Part shown: in pieces, positions 7,230 to 13,627 of the stretch
Layout: each line of letters starts with the position of its first letter
How positions within the stretch are numbered: the first letter of the stretch is position 1
Assembly: GCA_964248625.1 (NCBI GenBank)
Contig: CAXTZG010000049.1
Coordinates: 1-28,417, forward strand
Reading direction: 5' to 3'
Source: Lichenicola sp964248625
GTDB taxonomy: Bacteria > Pseudomonadota > Alphaproteobacteria > Acetobacterales > Acetobacteraceae
Length of the DNA stretch: 28,417 bases
Notes under the pieces: model-generated
What the model saw: only the letters and a program-made list of their open reading frames with translations
Told to the model about the DNA's origin: nothing
Databases searched by the model: none
Program-made: the position numbers and the translations under genes

Positions 7230-7490
7230 CGCCGGGATGCTTCCCGTCCCGGCGTTATCGCGTCAACCGCGAAGTACAGGACGGGGACCGGAGCCGCGCA
7301 GGCGATCCAGGCCCTGTTCGACCCGGGCAAGGACATCGTGCTGGTCCGGGCCGACAGCAGCGACGACGTCCGGAACGCCTTCCGAAACTACTTCTCGGAC
7401 GCACGAGAATTCATCACACTTCTCGAGGAAGGCCGCGAAATCCTGGCAAAGCGCATTGCGAGCGAGAGCGTCGAGCTCGCGATCAGCTAG
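7230..7490 (+). pseudogene. C-terminal remnant of an unknown protein
   Basis: The frame from 7230 to TAG 7488-7490 is open after a TGA at 7227. From about 7270 it reads like a genuine protein C terminus: a G-A-A-Q-A-I-Q-A-L-F-D-P helix, a D-I-V-L-V strand, then an amphipathic helical tail F-I-T-L-L-E-E-G-R-E-I-L-A-K-R-I-A-S-E. No normal start precedes this part. GTG 7338, with AAGGA four bases ahead, could make a 50-residue product but would cut into the good region. Composition is host-like. I read it as a 5'-truncated gene at the right edge of the island. The complementary strand also has an ORF-like stretch (7076-7336) that I consider less convincing. Confidence 0.35.
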
Positions 7491-7525
7491 ATCCGGGCAG
7501 CAACAAACTAGATCACGCCGGAGGT

Positions 7526-8026
7526 CTACGCATCAACGACGTTGCGCAGGCCGGCAAGCGTCACCGGCCGGAAATCGCGGCAGTCGACGCCGACATCGTG
7601 CTGGCGCGGCATCCGGGCCAGTCGGCCATGCGAGTGGCCGTGCAGGTTGAGCCAGCCGCGATGCATGTTGCGCCAGCTCCGGAACGGGTAGTGGCACAGC
7701 ACGAGCCCGACCCCGTCCAGCGTCAGCTCGGCATAAGGCTGCACGCTGGCCCAGCCGGCAAGCCGGCAGGTGGCGTCCGGATCGTTGTTGCCGGTCACCA
7801 GATGCTTGGTGCCGGACAGCCCCTCCAGCAGCGCCGCCACCCGATCCGGCTTCGGTCTCAGCGCGAAGTCGCCCAGATGCCAGACCTCGTCACCGGGCCC
7901 GACGACGGCGTTCCAGTTGGCCATCATCGCCGCATCCATCGCGGCCATACTGTCGAAGGGCCGTCGATACAGGCCACGCGCGCCGCCATGGCCGAAATGG
8001 GTGTCGGCGGTGAAGAAGACCGCCAT
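7526..8026 (-). CDS. Calcineurin-like metallophosphoesterase
   Basis: A 166-residue compact metallophosphoesterase, cytoplasmic, with no signal peptide. The metal-ligand motifs appear in order: D8-x-H10 in T-A-D-T-H-F-G-H, G52-D53 in L-G-D-F, the G-N-N-D motif at 79-82 (G-N-H-D in most relatives), H112 in L-C-H-Y-P-F, and G-H-S-H at 130-133. This is the pattern of small phosphoesterases annotated as hydrolases of the YfcE/UDP-sugar-like superfamily; the substrate cannot be told from sequence. It is the last gene of a long minus-strand run, 19 bases after the YajO-like gene, with no clear ribosome-binding site of its own. A role linked to phosphorylated vitamin intermediates is conceivable but is inference. 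Confidence 0.85.
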   Translation of the reverse strand: MAVFFTADTHFGHGGARGLYRRPFDSMAAMDAAMMANWNAVVGPGDEVWHLGDFALRPKPDRVAALLEGLSGTKHLVTGNNDPDATCRLAGWASVQPYAELTLDGVGLVLCHYPFRSWRNMHRGWLNLHGHSHGRLARMPRQHDVGVDCRDFRPVTLAGLRNVVDA

Positions 8027-8045
8027 CGGCGCGCGCGGCCGGAGA

Positions 8046-9026
8046 TCAGAAGCCGGCGACCGCGTGCGGCACGTAGTCCGCTTCCAGGCGCGCCATCTGC
8101 TCGGCGCTCAGCGTGAGCGCCAGCCCCTCCAGCGCGTCCTGCAGATGCCGTGGCTTCGAGGCGCCGATGATCGGCGCGGTGATGCCGGGCTTGGCCAGCA
8201 GCCAGGCCAGCGCCACCGCCGCCCGCGACGCGCCCAGCGCCTCAGCCACCTCGCCCACGGCGTCGACCACGCGGCCGTCGGCCTGCTCGGTGGCGTCGTA
8301 GAGCTTGCGCGAGAAGGCATCGGTGCGGGCCCGGTCGGTCTCGCCGCTGCCGTTCGGCCGCGCCAGCTTGCCGCGCGCCAGTGGGCTCCACGGGATCACG
8401 CCGATCCCCTCCTCGAGGCACAGCCCGATCATCTCCCGCTCCTCCTCGCGGTAGAGCAGGTTCATGTGGTTCTGCATGGACACGAAGCGGGTCCAGTTAT
8501 GCTGCCTGGCGACATAGAGCGCCTTGGCGAACTGCCACGCATACATCGAGGAGGCACCGATGTAGCGCGCCTTGCCCGCCTTCACGACGTCATGCAGCGC
8601 CTCCAGCGTTTCCTCGATCGGCGTCTCGGCATCGAAGCGATGGATCTGGTACAGGTCAACATAGTCGGTGCCGAGCCGGGTCAGGCTGGCGTCGATCTCC
8701 GACAGGATCGCCTTGCGCGACAGGCCGCGCCCGTTGGCGTGGCCGCCCATCTGGCCGTGCACCTTGGTCGCCAGCACGATCTCGTCGCGACGGCCGAAAT
8801 CGCGCAGCGCCCGGCCGACGATCTCCTCGCTCGAGCCTGCCGAATAGACGTTGGCGGTGTCGAAGAAGTTGATCCCGGCCTCGAGCGCCTCGCGGATGAA
8901 GGGCCGGCTCGCCTCCTCGCCCAGCGTCCACTCGTGCGGGCCGCGGTCGGGCTCGCCATAGGTCATGCAGCCGAGGCAGAGGCGAGATACCTTGAGGCCG
9001 GTCTGGCCGAGCCGGACATAGTCCAT
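8046..9026 (-). CDS. yajO: Aldo/keto reductase, YajO-like (possible DXP-forming enzyme)
   Basis: A 326-residue NADPH-type aldo/keto reductase fold. The catalytic tetrad is present: D56 (F-F-D-T-A-N), Y61, K88 (A-T-K-V) and H129 (Y-Q-I-H-R). From memory the protein follows E. coli YajO closely along its length, including L-C-L-G-C-M-T near the start, R-E-E-E-R-E-M in the middle and a P-H-x-V-x-G-F C terminus. YajO has been reported to form 1-deoxy-D-xylulose 5-phosphate (DXP) from ribulose 5-phosphate, at least as a weak or evolved activity. Here it starts 17 bases after pdxJ, which uses DXP; its AGGGAG site spans the pdxJ stop. A general aldehyde reductase or a pyridoxal reductase remains possible. 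Confidence 0.88.
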   Translation of the reverse strand: MDYVRLGQTGLKVSRLCLGCMTYGEPDRGPHEWTLGEEASRPFIREALEAGINFFDTANVYSAGSSEEIVGRALRDFGRRDEIVLATKVHGQMGGHANGRGLSRKAILSEIDASLTRLGTDYVDLYQIHRFDAETPIEETLEALHDVVKAGKARYIGASSMYAWQFAKALYVARQHNWTRFVSMQNHMNLLYREEEREMIGLCLEEGIGVIPWSPLARGKLARPNGSGETDRARTDAFSRKLYDATEQADGRVVDAVGEVAEALGASRAAVALAWLLAKPGITAPIIGASKPRHLQDALEGLALTLSAEQMARLEADYVPHAVAGF

Positions 9027-9043
9027 GCCGTGATCTCCCTGGA

Positions 9044-9757
9044 TCAGGACGCCGCGACGATCAGCGCCTTCATGCGACGCACAACGTGCGGCAGCCCCTC
9101 CAGGATCGCCTGCCCGATCAGGAAGTGGCCGATATTCAGCTCCGCCACCTCCGGGATCGCCGCGATCGCCGCGACATTGCCGTAGGTCAGCCCGTGGCCC
9201 GCATGCACCTCGAGCCCGAGCGAGGCCGCCTGCGCCGCACCCGCCCGCAGCCGGTCCAGCTCGCCGCGGCGCCCTTCGGCATAGGCGCCGGTATGCAGCT
9301 CCACCACCGGGGCCAGCAGGGCCGCCGCCGCCTCGATCTGTGCGGGGTCGGGATCGATGAACAGCGAGACGCGGATGCCGGCCGCGCGCAGGGCTGCCAT
9401 TCTGGGCGCCAGCAGGGCGGATTGCCCGGCCGCGTCGAGCCCGCCCTCGGTGGTCACCTCGGCGCGCCGCTCCGGCACGATGCAGGCGGCATGTGGTCGG
9501 TGCGTGAGGGCGAGGGCCACCATCTCGTCGGTGGACGCCATCTCCAGATTGACCGGAACGGCGACGGCGGCGCGGATTCTCGCCACGTCGTCGTCGCGGA
9601 TATGGCGGCGGTCCTCGCGCAGATGCAGGGTGATGCCGTCCGCGCCGGCGGCGATGGCCGCAAGCGCCGCGTCGAGCGGATCGGGATGCGCACCGCCGCG
9701 CGCGTTGCGGATCGTCGCCACGTGATCGATGTTCACGCCCAGCCTGATCACCCGCAT
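9044..9757 (-). CDS. pdxJ: PdxJ, pyridoxine 5'-phosphate synthase
   Basis: PdxJ condenses DXP with the amino-acetone phosphate made by PdxA to form pyridoxine 5'-phosphate, the ring-closing step of DXP-dependent vitamin B6 synthesis. The 237-residue TIM barrel has the signature L-G-V-N-I-D-H-V-A-T-I-R-N-A-R-G (6-21), the L-H-L-R-E-D-R-R-H-I segment with H45, E48, D49 and R50, and the late glycine-rich A-G-H-G-L-T-Y and N-I-G-H-F-L-I-G phosphate-binding loops. The ATG at 9757 overlaps the pdxA 3' end by 10 bases and has GGAG six bases ahead. Co-expression with pdxA is therefore expected. Length is normal. Confidence 0.96.
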   Translation of the reverse strand: MRVIRLGVNIDHVATIRNARGGAHPDPLDAALAAIAAGADGITLHLREDRRHIRDDDVARIRAAVAVPVNLEMASTDEMVALALTHRPHAACIVPERRAEVTTEGGLDAAGQSALLAPRMAALRAAGIRVSLFIDPDPAQIEAAAALLAPVVELHTGAYAEGRRGELDRLRAGAAQAASLGLEVHAGHGLTYGNVAAIAAIPEVAELNIGHFLIGQAILEGLPHVVRRMKALIVAAS

Positions 9758-10743
9758 GCCTGTCTCCGGTTCCGTGCGATGTCGCCCGCCAGGCGCAGGG
9801 CCGCGATCAGGCTCGACGGGTCGGCGAGGCCCCGGCCGGCGATGTCGAACGCGGTGCCGTGGTCGGGCGAGGTCCGCACCAGATCCAGCCCGAGCGTCAC
9901 GTTCACCCCGTCCGCCATGTGCAGCGTCTTCAGCGGGATCAGCGCCTGGTCGTGATACATGCAGATCGCCACGTCGTAGCGGGCACGGGCGGGTGCGGTG
10001 AACATGGTGTCGGGCGGCATCGGGCCGGTCACGTCCAGGCCGCGGGCGCGCAGCCGCTCGATCGCCGGGGCAATGAGGGTGATCTCCTCGGTGCCCATGT
10101 GGCCGGCCTCGCCGGCATGCGGATTGAGGCCGGCGATGGCGAGACGCGGGGCGGCGATGGCGAAATCCCGCCGCAGGCTCTCGTCGGTGGTGAGACCGAC
10201 GCGCTCGATCCCGTCCGTCGACAGGCTGTCGAGCGCGCGGCGCAGCGCCATGTGGATGGTGACCGGCACCACGCGCAGGCTGGGGCCTGCCAGCATCATC
10301 ACCTCGCGGCCGGCAGCACCGGTCAAGGCGGCGAGATACTCGGTATGGCCCGGATGCGGGAAGCCCGCCTGCTTCAGCACCGACTTGGCGATCGGGTTGG
10401 TGACGATGCCCTCGACCAGGCCGGCCATCGCCAGCCGCACCGCGCCTGCGATGCTGCCGGTGATGGCGGCGGCGTTGGCGGGATCGGGACGTCCGGGGAC
10501 CGGGGACGCCGCGAGGCGGGCCGCGTCGGGCAGGGCCAGGATCGGCAGCGCCTCGGCGAACACGGCGCCGGCCTCGGCGACGGCGGCGACGGGCCGGACC
10601 GGAACAAAACCAGCCACCCCGGCGATCCAGGCCGGGTCGGCGAGCAGCACGAAAGCCGGGCCGGTGCGCCGCAGCGCCTGCCAAGCGCCGAGCGTGATCT
10701 CGACGCCTATCCCGGACGGGTCGCCCATCGTCAGGGCCAGCAT
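9748..10743 (-). CDS. pdxA: PdxA, 4-hydroxythreonine-4-phosphate dehydrogenase
   Basis: PdxA oxidises 4-phosphohydroxy-L-threonine with NAD; the product decarboxylates to the substrate of PdxJ. The 331-residue protein begins L-T-M-G-D-P-S-G-I-G, the family hallmark. Three metal-binding histidines are in place: H164 (V-T-I-H-M), H209 (N-P-H-A-G-E) and H264 (M-Y-H-D-Q), matching the spacing of the E. coli enzyme. The P-G-H-T-E-Y substrate loop is at 131-136. I start at ATG 10743, five bases after an AGGAG, rather than the GTG 15 bases upstream, which lies ahead of that site. It lies 29 bases after the sirtuin gene and overlaps pdxJ by 10 bases. Confidence 0.95.
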   Translation of the reverse strand: MLALTMGDPSGIGVEITLGAWQALRRTGPAFVLLADPAWIAGVAGFVPVRPVAAVAEAGAVFAEALPILALPDAARLAASPVPGRPDPANAAAITGSIAGAVRLAMAGLVEGIVTNPIAKSVLKQAGFPHPGHTEYLAALTGAAGREVMMLAGPSLRVVPVTIHMALRRALDSLSTDGIERVGLTTDESLRRDFAIAAPRLAIAGLNPHAGEAGHMGTEEITLIAPAIERLRARGLDVTGPMPPDTMFTAPARARYDVAICMYHDQALIPLKTLHMADGVNVTLGLDLVRTSPDHGTAFDIAGRGLADPSSLIAALRLAGDIARNRRQACG

Positions 10744-10772
10744 GGTGTCTCCTGCCACGACGCCCGCCGACG

Positions 10773-11618
10773 CTACAGCAGGAAGGCGAGCGCGTCTGCG
10801 CAGGGCTGCTCGACCTTCAGCGTCAGCAGGTCGTCGGCGCGGGTGCGGCCCAGATTCACCGCCGCCATCGGCTTGGCCGCGCGTGCCGCCGCCTGCACGA
10901 AGCGGTATCCCGAATAGACCATCAGCGAGGAGCCGACGATCAGCATGGCGTCGGCCCGGTCGAGCGCTGCGAACGCGGCCTGGACCCGGTCCTTCGGCAC
11001 GTTCTCGCCGAAGAACACGACGTCGGGCTTGAGCACGCCGCCGCAGCCCGTGCAGGCGGGCACGACGAAGCCGGAGAAGTCGATGCCGTCGAGATCGGCA
11101 TCGCCGTCCGGCGCGTCGGCGGCATCGAGCGTCGTCCAGCCGTCATTGAGCCGGGTCAGCCGCTCCTGGAAGGCGTCGCGCGGGCCGGTCTGGCCGCAGC
11201 CCATGCAGCGGACCACGTCGAGCCGGCCATGCAGGTCGATGACCCGGGTGCTGCCGGCCGCCTGGTGCAGCCGGTCGACATTCTGGGTGAGCAGGAGCTC
11301 GCTCTGGTCGCGCGCTTCCAGGCGCGCGAGCGCGTCATGCACGCCGTTCGGCTTCGACCGGCCAAAGGTCCGCCAGCCGATCAGGCTGCGCGCCCAGTAG
11401 CGCTGCCGGGTCGCGACCTTGCCCATGAAGGCCTGGTAGGTGACCGGCGGCGGCCGCTTCCAGTTGCCGTCGACGTCGCGGTAGTCAGGGATCCCGGACA
11501 TCGTGCTGCAACCGGCCCCGGTCAGCACGAACAGCCGCCGGTGCCGGTCGACGAAGTCCTGCAGCGGGGAGGCGGCGATCATGACGCCCATGTAGGCAGC
11601 CGGGCAGCCCGCCACCAT
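10773..11618 (-). CDS. Sir2-family NAD-dependent deacylase, SIRT4-type (class II)
   Basis: Sirtuins remove acyl groups from lysine using NAD. The 281-residue protein has G-A-G-C-S-T-M-S-G-I-P-D-Y-R (34-47), T-Q-N-V-D-R-L-H (111-118), catalytic H130 in D-L-H-G, and a zinc site C138-x2-C141 and C189-x2-C192. It also has L-K-P-D-V-V-F-F-G-E and G-S-S-L-M-V-Y-S-G-Y-R-F. Class II features stand out: R-Q-R-Y-W-A-R after the cofactor loop, A-P-D-G-D between the zinc pairs, and a late T-R-A-D-D-L. These match human SIRT4 better than E. coli CobB, as I recall those sequences. It follows lpdA by 34 bases and precedes pdxA by 29. SIRT4 and CobB are known to act on lipoyl-lysine of dehydrogenase E2 subunits, so its position is suggestive. 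Start uncertain (ATG at 11618, 11591 or 11582). Confidence 0.92.
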   Translation of the reverse strand: MVAGCPAAYMGVMIAASPLQDFVDRHRRLFVLTGAGCSTMSGIPDYRDVDGNWKRPPPVTYQAFMGKVATRQRYWARSLIGWRTFGRSKPNGVHDALARLEARDQSELLLTQNVDRLHQAAGSTRVIDLHGRLDVVRCMGCGQTGPRDAFQERLTRLNDGWTTLDAADAPDGDADLDGIDFSGFVVPACTGCGGVLKPDVVFFGENVPKDRVQAAFAALDRADAMLIVGSSLMVYSGYRFVQAAARAAKPMAAVNLGRTRADDLLTLKVEQPCADALAFLL

Positions 11619-11652
11619 GCCGGCCGATGCCGCCGAACGGGTTGTCAGGACA

Positions 11653-13545
11653 TCAGACGTGCAGCGCGCGCCCGTCCGCGGCCAGGGCCGCCTCCTTGAC
11701 CGCCTCGCTGAGCGTCGGATGCGCGTGGCAGATCCGCGCCACGTCCTCCGCGCTGGCGCCGAACTCCATCGCGGTCGCGAGCTCGGCGATCAGCGTGCCG
11801 GCATCCGGGCCGATGATATGCGCGCCGAGCAGCCGGTCGGTCTTCTTGTCGGCCAGGATCTTCACGAAGCCATCGGTCGCGTTCATCGCGCGCGCGCGGC
11901 CGTTGGCGCTGAAGGGGAACTTGCCGACCTTGTAGGCGACCCCCTCGGCCTTCAGCTCCTCCTCGATCTTGCCGACGCCGGCGACCTCGGGCCAGGTGTA
12001 CACCACGCCTGGGATCACGCCGTAGTTCACGTGGCCGGCCTGGCCCACCAGCATCTCGGCCAGCGCCACGCCCTCGTCCTCGGCCTTGTGCGCCAGCATC
12101 GGGCCGGCAATCACGTCGCCGATCGCGTAGATGCCGGGGATGTTGGTGGCGAAATGGCCGTCCACCTTCACCCGGCCGCGCTCGTCGGTCTCGACGCCGG
12201 CATCCTGCAGGCCGAGCCCGTCGGTGACGGCACGGCGGCCGATCGCCACCAGCACGATGTCGGCCTCGATGGTCTCGGGCGCTCCGCCCTTGGCCTTCTC
12301 GACCGTCACCACGGCGCCGGCCTCGCTGGTTTCCACCCCGGTCACCTTGTGGCCGAGCCTGAAGCGCAGGCCCTGCTTGGACAGCACGCGCTCGAAGGTC
12401 TTGGCGACCTCGCCGTCGATGCCGGGCACCAGCCGGTCGAGATACTCGATCACCGTCACCTCGGCGCCGAGCCGGTGCCACACGCTGCCGAGCTCCAGCC
12501 CGATCACGCCGCCGCCGATCACCACCAGCCGCCCGGGCACGCGGTCGAGCTCCAGCGCGCCGGTGGAGCTGACGATCTGCTTCTCGTCGATCTCGATGCC
12601 GGGCAGCGGCACGCTGTCGCTGCCGGTGGCGATGACGATGTGCTTGGCACGGAAGTCCCTGGCCCCGCCCTCGCCCGTCACCGCGACGGTGTTCGGCGCG
12701 GTGATCCGGCCGGCTCCCTTCAGCCAGGTGACGCCGTTCTTCTTGAACAGGAACTCGACGCCCTTGGTGTTGGCGGCGACCACCTCGTTCTTGCGGGCAT
12801 GCATGCGGACGAGATCGAGCGTGACCTCGCCGACGATCACGCCGTGCGCCGCCATGCCCTCCTTGGCCTCGTGGAAGCTTTCCGAGCTCTGCAGCAGCGC
12901 CTTCGACGGGATGCAGCCGATATTGAGGCAGGTGCCGCCGAGCGTCGCCCGCTTCTCGACGCAGGCGACCTTCAGCCCGAGCTGGGCGGCCCGCAGCGCG
13001 CACACGTAGCCGCCGGGGCCGGAGCCGATGACGATCAGGTCGTAGTCGGTCTCGCCGACCTCGACGGCAGGCGCGGCCGGGGCACCGGTGGGCGATGGCG
13101 GCTGCGGCTTGGCGACGTTGCCGGACGAGGCGGGAACGGCCTGCATCACGCTGTCGGCGGCGCTGGCGACGGCGGGCTGCGGCAGGTAGCTCGACGCGGC
13201 ACCCGGCGCGTTCGAGGCGCCGTCGGTGGTGGTCGTGTCCGGAGCGGGCTCCGTGGCGACCGCAGCGGTGGCGCCGGTGCCGGTGCCGGTGCCGGTGCCG
13301 GTGCCGGTGCCGGCCTCGATGGTCGTCAGCACCGCCCCGACTTCAACCTCGTCACCCTCGGCCACGGCATGTGCGCCAAGCACGCCGGCTTGCGGTGCCG
13401 AGACCTCGACGCTGACCTTGTCGGTTTCCAGCTCGACCACGGCCTCGTCGGCGGCGACCGCGTCGCCGGGCTGCCTGATCCATCGCGCCACCGTGGCGGT
13501 GGTGACGCTCTCGCCCAGCGTCGGGACCTTGATCTCGGTCGGCAT
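11653..13545 (-). CDS. lpdA: Dihydrolipoamide dehydrogenase (E3) with N-terminal lipoyl domain
   Basis: E3 reoxidises dihydrolipoyl groups with NAD in 2-oxoacid dehydrogenase complexes. At 630 residues it is about 160 longer than a usual E3, because residues 1-78 are a lipoyl domain with lipoyl-lysine K43 in E-T-D-K-V-S. A Gly-Thr repeat (79-91) and an Ala/Pro linker to about 165 follow. The E3 part starts at Y-D-L-I-V-I-G-S-G-P-G-G (168-179), with redox cysteines C206 and C211 in G-G-T-C-L-N-I-G-C, a second dinucleotide fold at V-I-G-G-G-V-I-G-L-E, and the active-site H609 and E614 in H-P-T-L-S-E. The lipoyl domain matches that of the adjacent E2 at 61 of 78 positions. It lies 82 bases after sucB, with tandem hairpins between. 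Lipoyl-E3 fusions are known in some bacteria. Confidence 0.95.
   Translation of the reverse strand: MPTEIKVPTLGESVTTATVARWIRQPGDAVAADEAVVELETDKVSVEVSAPQAGVLGAHAVAEGDEVEVGAVLTTIEAGTGTGTGTGTGTGATAAVATEPAPDTTTTDGASNAPGAASSYLPQPAVASAADSVMQAVPASSGNVAKPQPPSPTGAPAAPAVEVGETDYDLIVIGSGPGGYVCALRAAQLGLKVACVEKRATLGGTCLNIGCIPSKALLQSSESFHEAKEGMAAHGVIVGEVTLDLVRMHARKNEVVAANTKGVEFLFKKNGVTWLKGAGRITAPNTVAVTGEGGARDFRAKHIVIATGSDSVPLPGIEIDEKQIVSSTGALELDRVPGRLVVIGGGVIGLELGSVWHRLGAEVTVIEYLDRLVPGIDGEVAKTFERVLSKQGLRFRLGHKVTGVETSEAGAVVTVEKAKGGAPETIEADIVLVAIGRRAVTDGLGLQDAGVETDERGRVKVDGHFATNIPGIYAIGDVIAGPMLAHKAEDEGVALAEMLVGQAGHVNYGVIPGVVYTWPEVAGVGKIEEELKAEGVAYKVGKFPFSANGRARAMNATDGFVKILADKKTDRLLGAHIIGPDAGTLIAELATAMEFGASAEDVARICHAHPTLSEAVKEAALAADGRALHV
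13274..13313. repeat. Hexanucleotide tandem repeat inside lpdA
   Basis: Six perfect copies of CCGGTG plus a partial CCGG run from 13274 to 13313. On the coding strand they give (Gly-Thr)6-Gly in the linker after the lipoyl domain. Because the unit is six bases, copy-number change alters linker length by two residues without breaking the frame. Confidence 0.95.
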
Positions 13546-13567
13546 GGTGATGTCGCCTCTGGTAAGG

Positions 13568-13608
13568 CCAGGGCGATGCCCTGGACCCGCCGGGGCCGCC
13601 GGCCCCGG
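13568..13608. repeat. Two tandem hairpins between sucB and lpdA
   Basis: CCAGGGC (13568-13574) and GCCCTGG (13578-13584) form a 7-base-pair stem with a 3-base loop. Five bases later CCGGGGCC (13590-13597) and GGCCCCGG (13601-13608) form an 8-base-pair stem with a 3-base loop. The pair fills half of the 82-base gap. It looks like a dispersed palindromic intergenic element or an mRNA stabiliser; there is no T-tract. Confidence 0.6.
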
Positions 13609-13627
13609 ACCCGGATTTGAAAAGGCT

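Larger units (their letters stand above)
5871..7490. other. Less GC-rich stretch next to tRNA-Thr, probable decayed island
   Basis: Directly after the tRNA-Thr CCA the sequence becomes visibly richer in A and T (near even composition in 6487-6760), against strongly GC-rich flanks. Codon choice in its ORFs (GTT, TTA, TTT, AAA) differs from the host genes. It contains a basic mini-ORF, a 10-base-pair inverted repeat, a membrane-anchored unknown, an amber-interrupted gene and a truncated ORF. From about 7043 the composition drifts back toward the host; 7043-7229 holds nothing I can call. I saw no integrase, no transposase, and no copy of the tRNA 3' end that would mark the right boundary. Integration is inferred. 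Confidence 0.5.

Noticed and set aside
7076..7336. A minus-strand ORF of 86 codons at the island edge.
   Set aside because: Its N-terminal half is antisense to a better plus-strand frame and it has no ribosome-binding site; the last 40 residues are plausible but not enough to call.
5871..8010. A direct repeat of the tRNA-Thr 3' end that would mark attR.
   Set aside because: Only an 8-base chance match (GTGTCGGC near 8000, inside the phosphoesterase gene) was found.
11617..13620. Long plus-strand open frames opposite lpdA, and similar ones opposite sucA, sucB and the GH15 gene.
   Set aside because: They are His/Arg/Gly-rich shadows of GC-rich genes without domain motifs.
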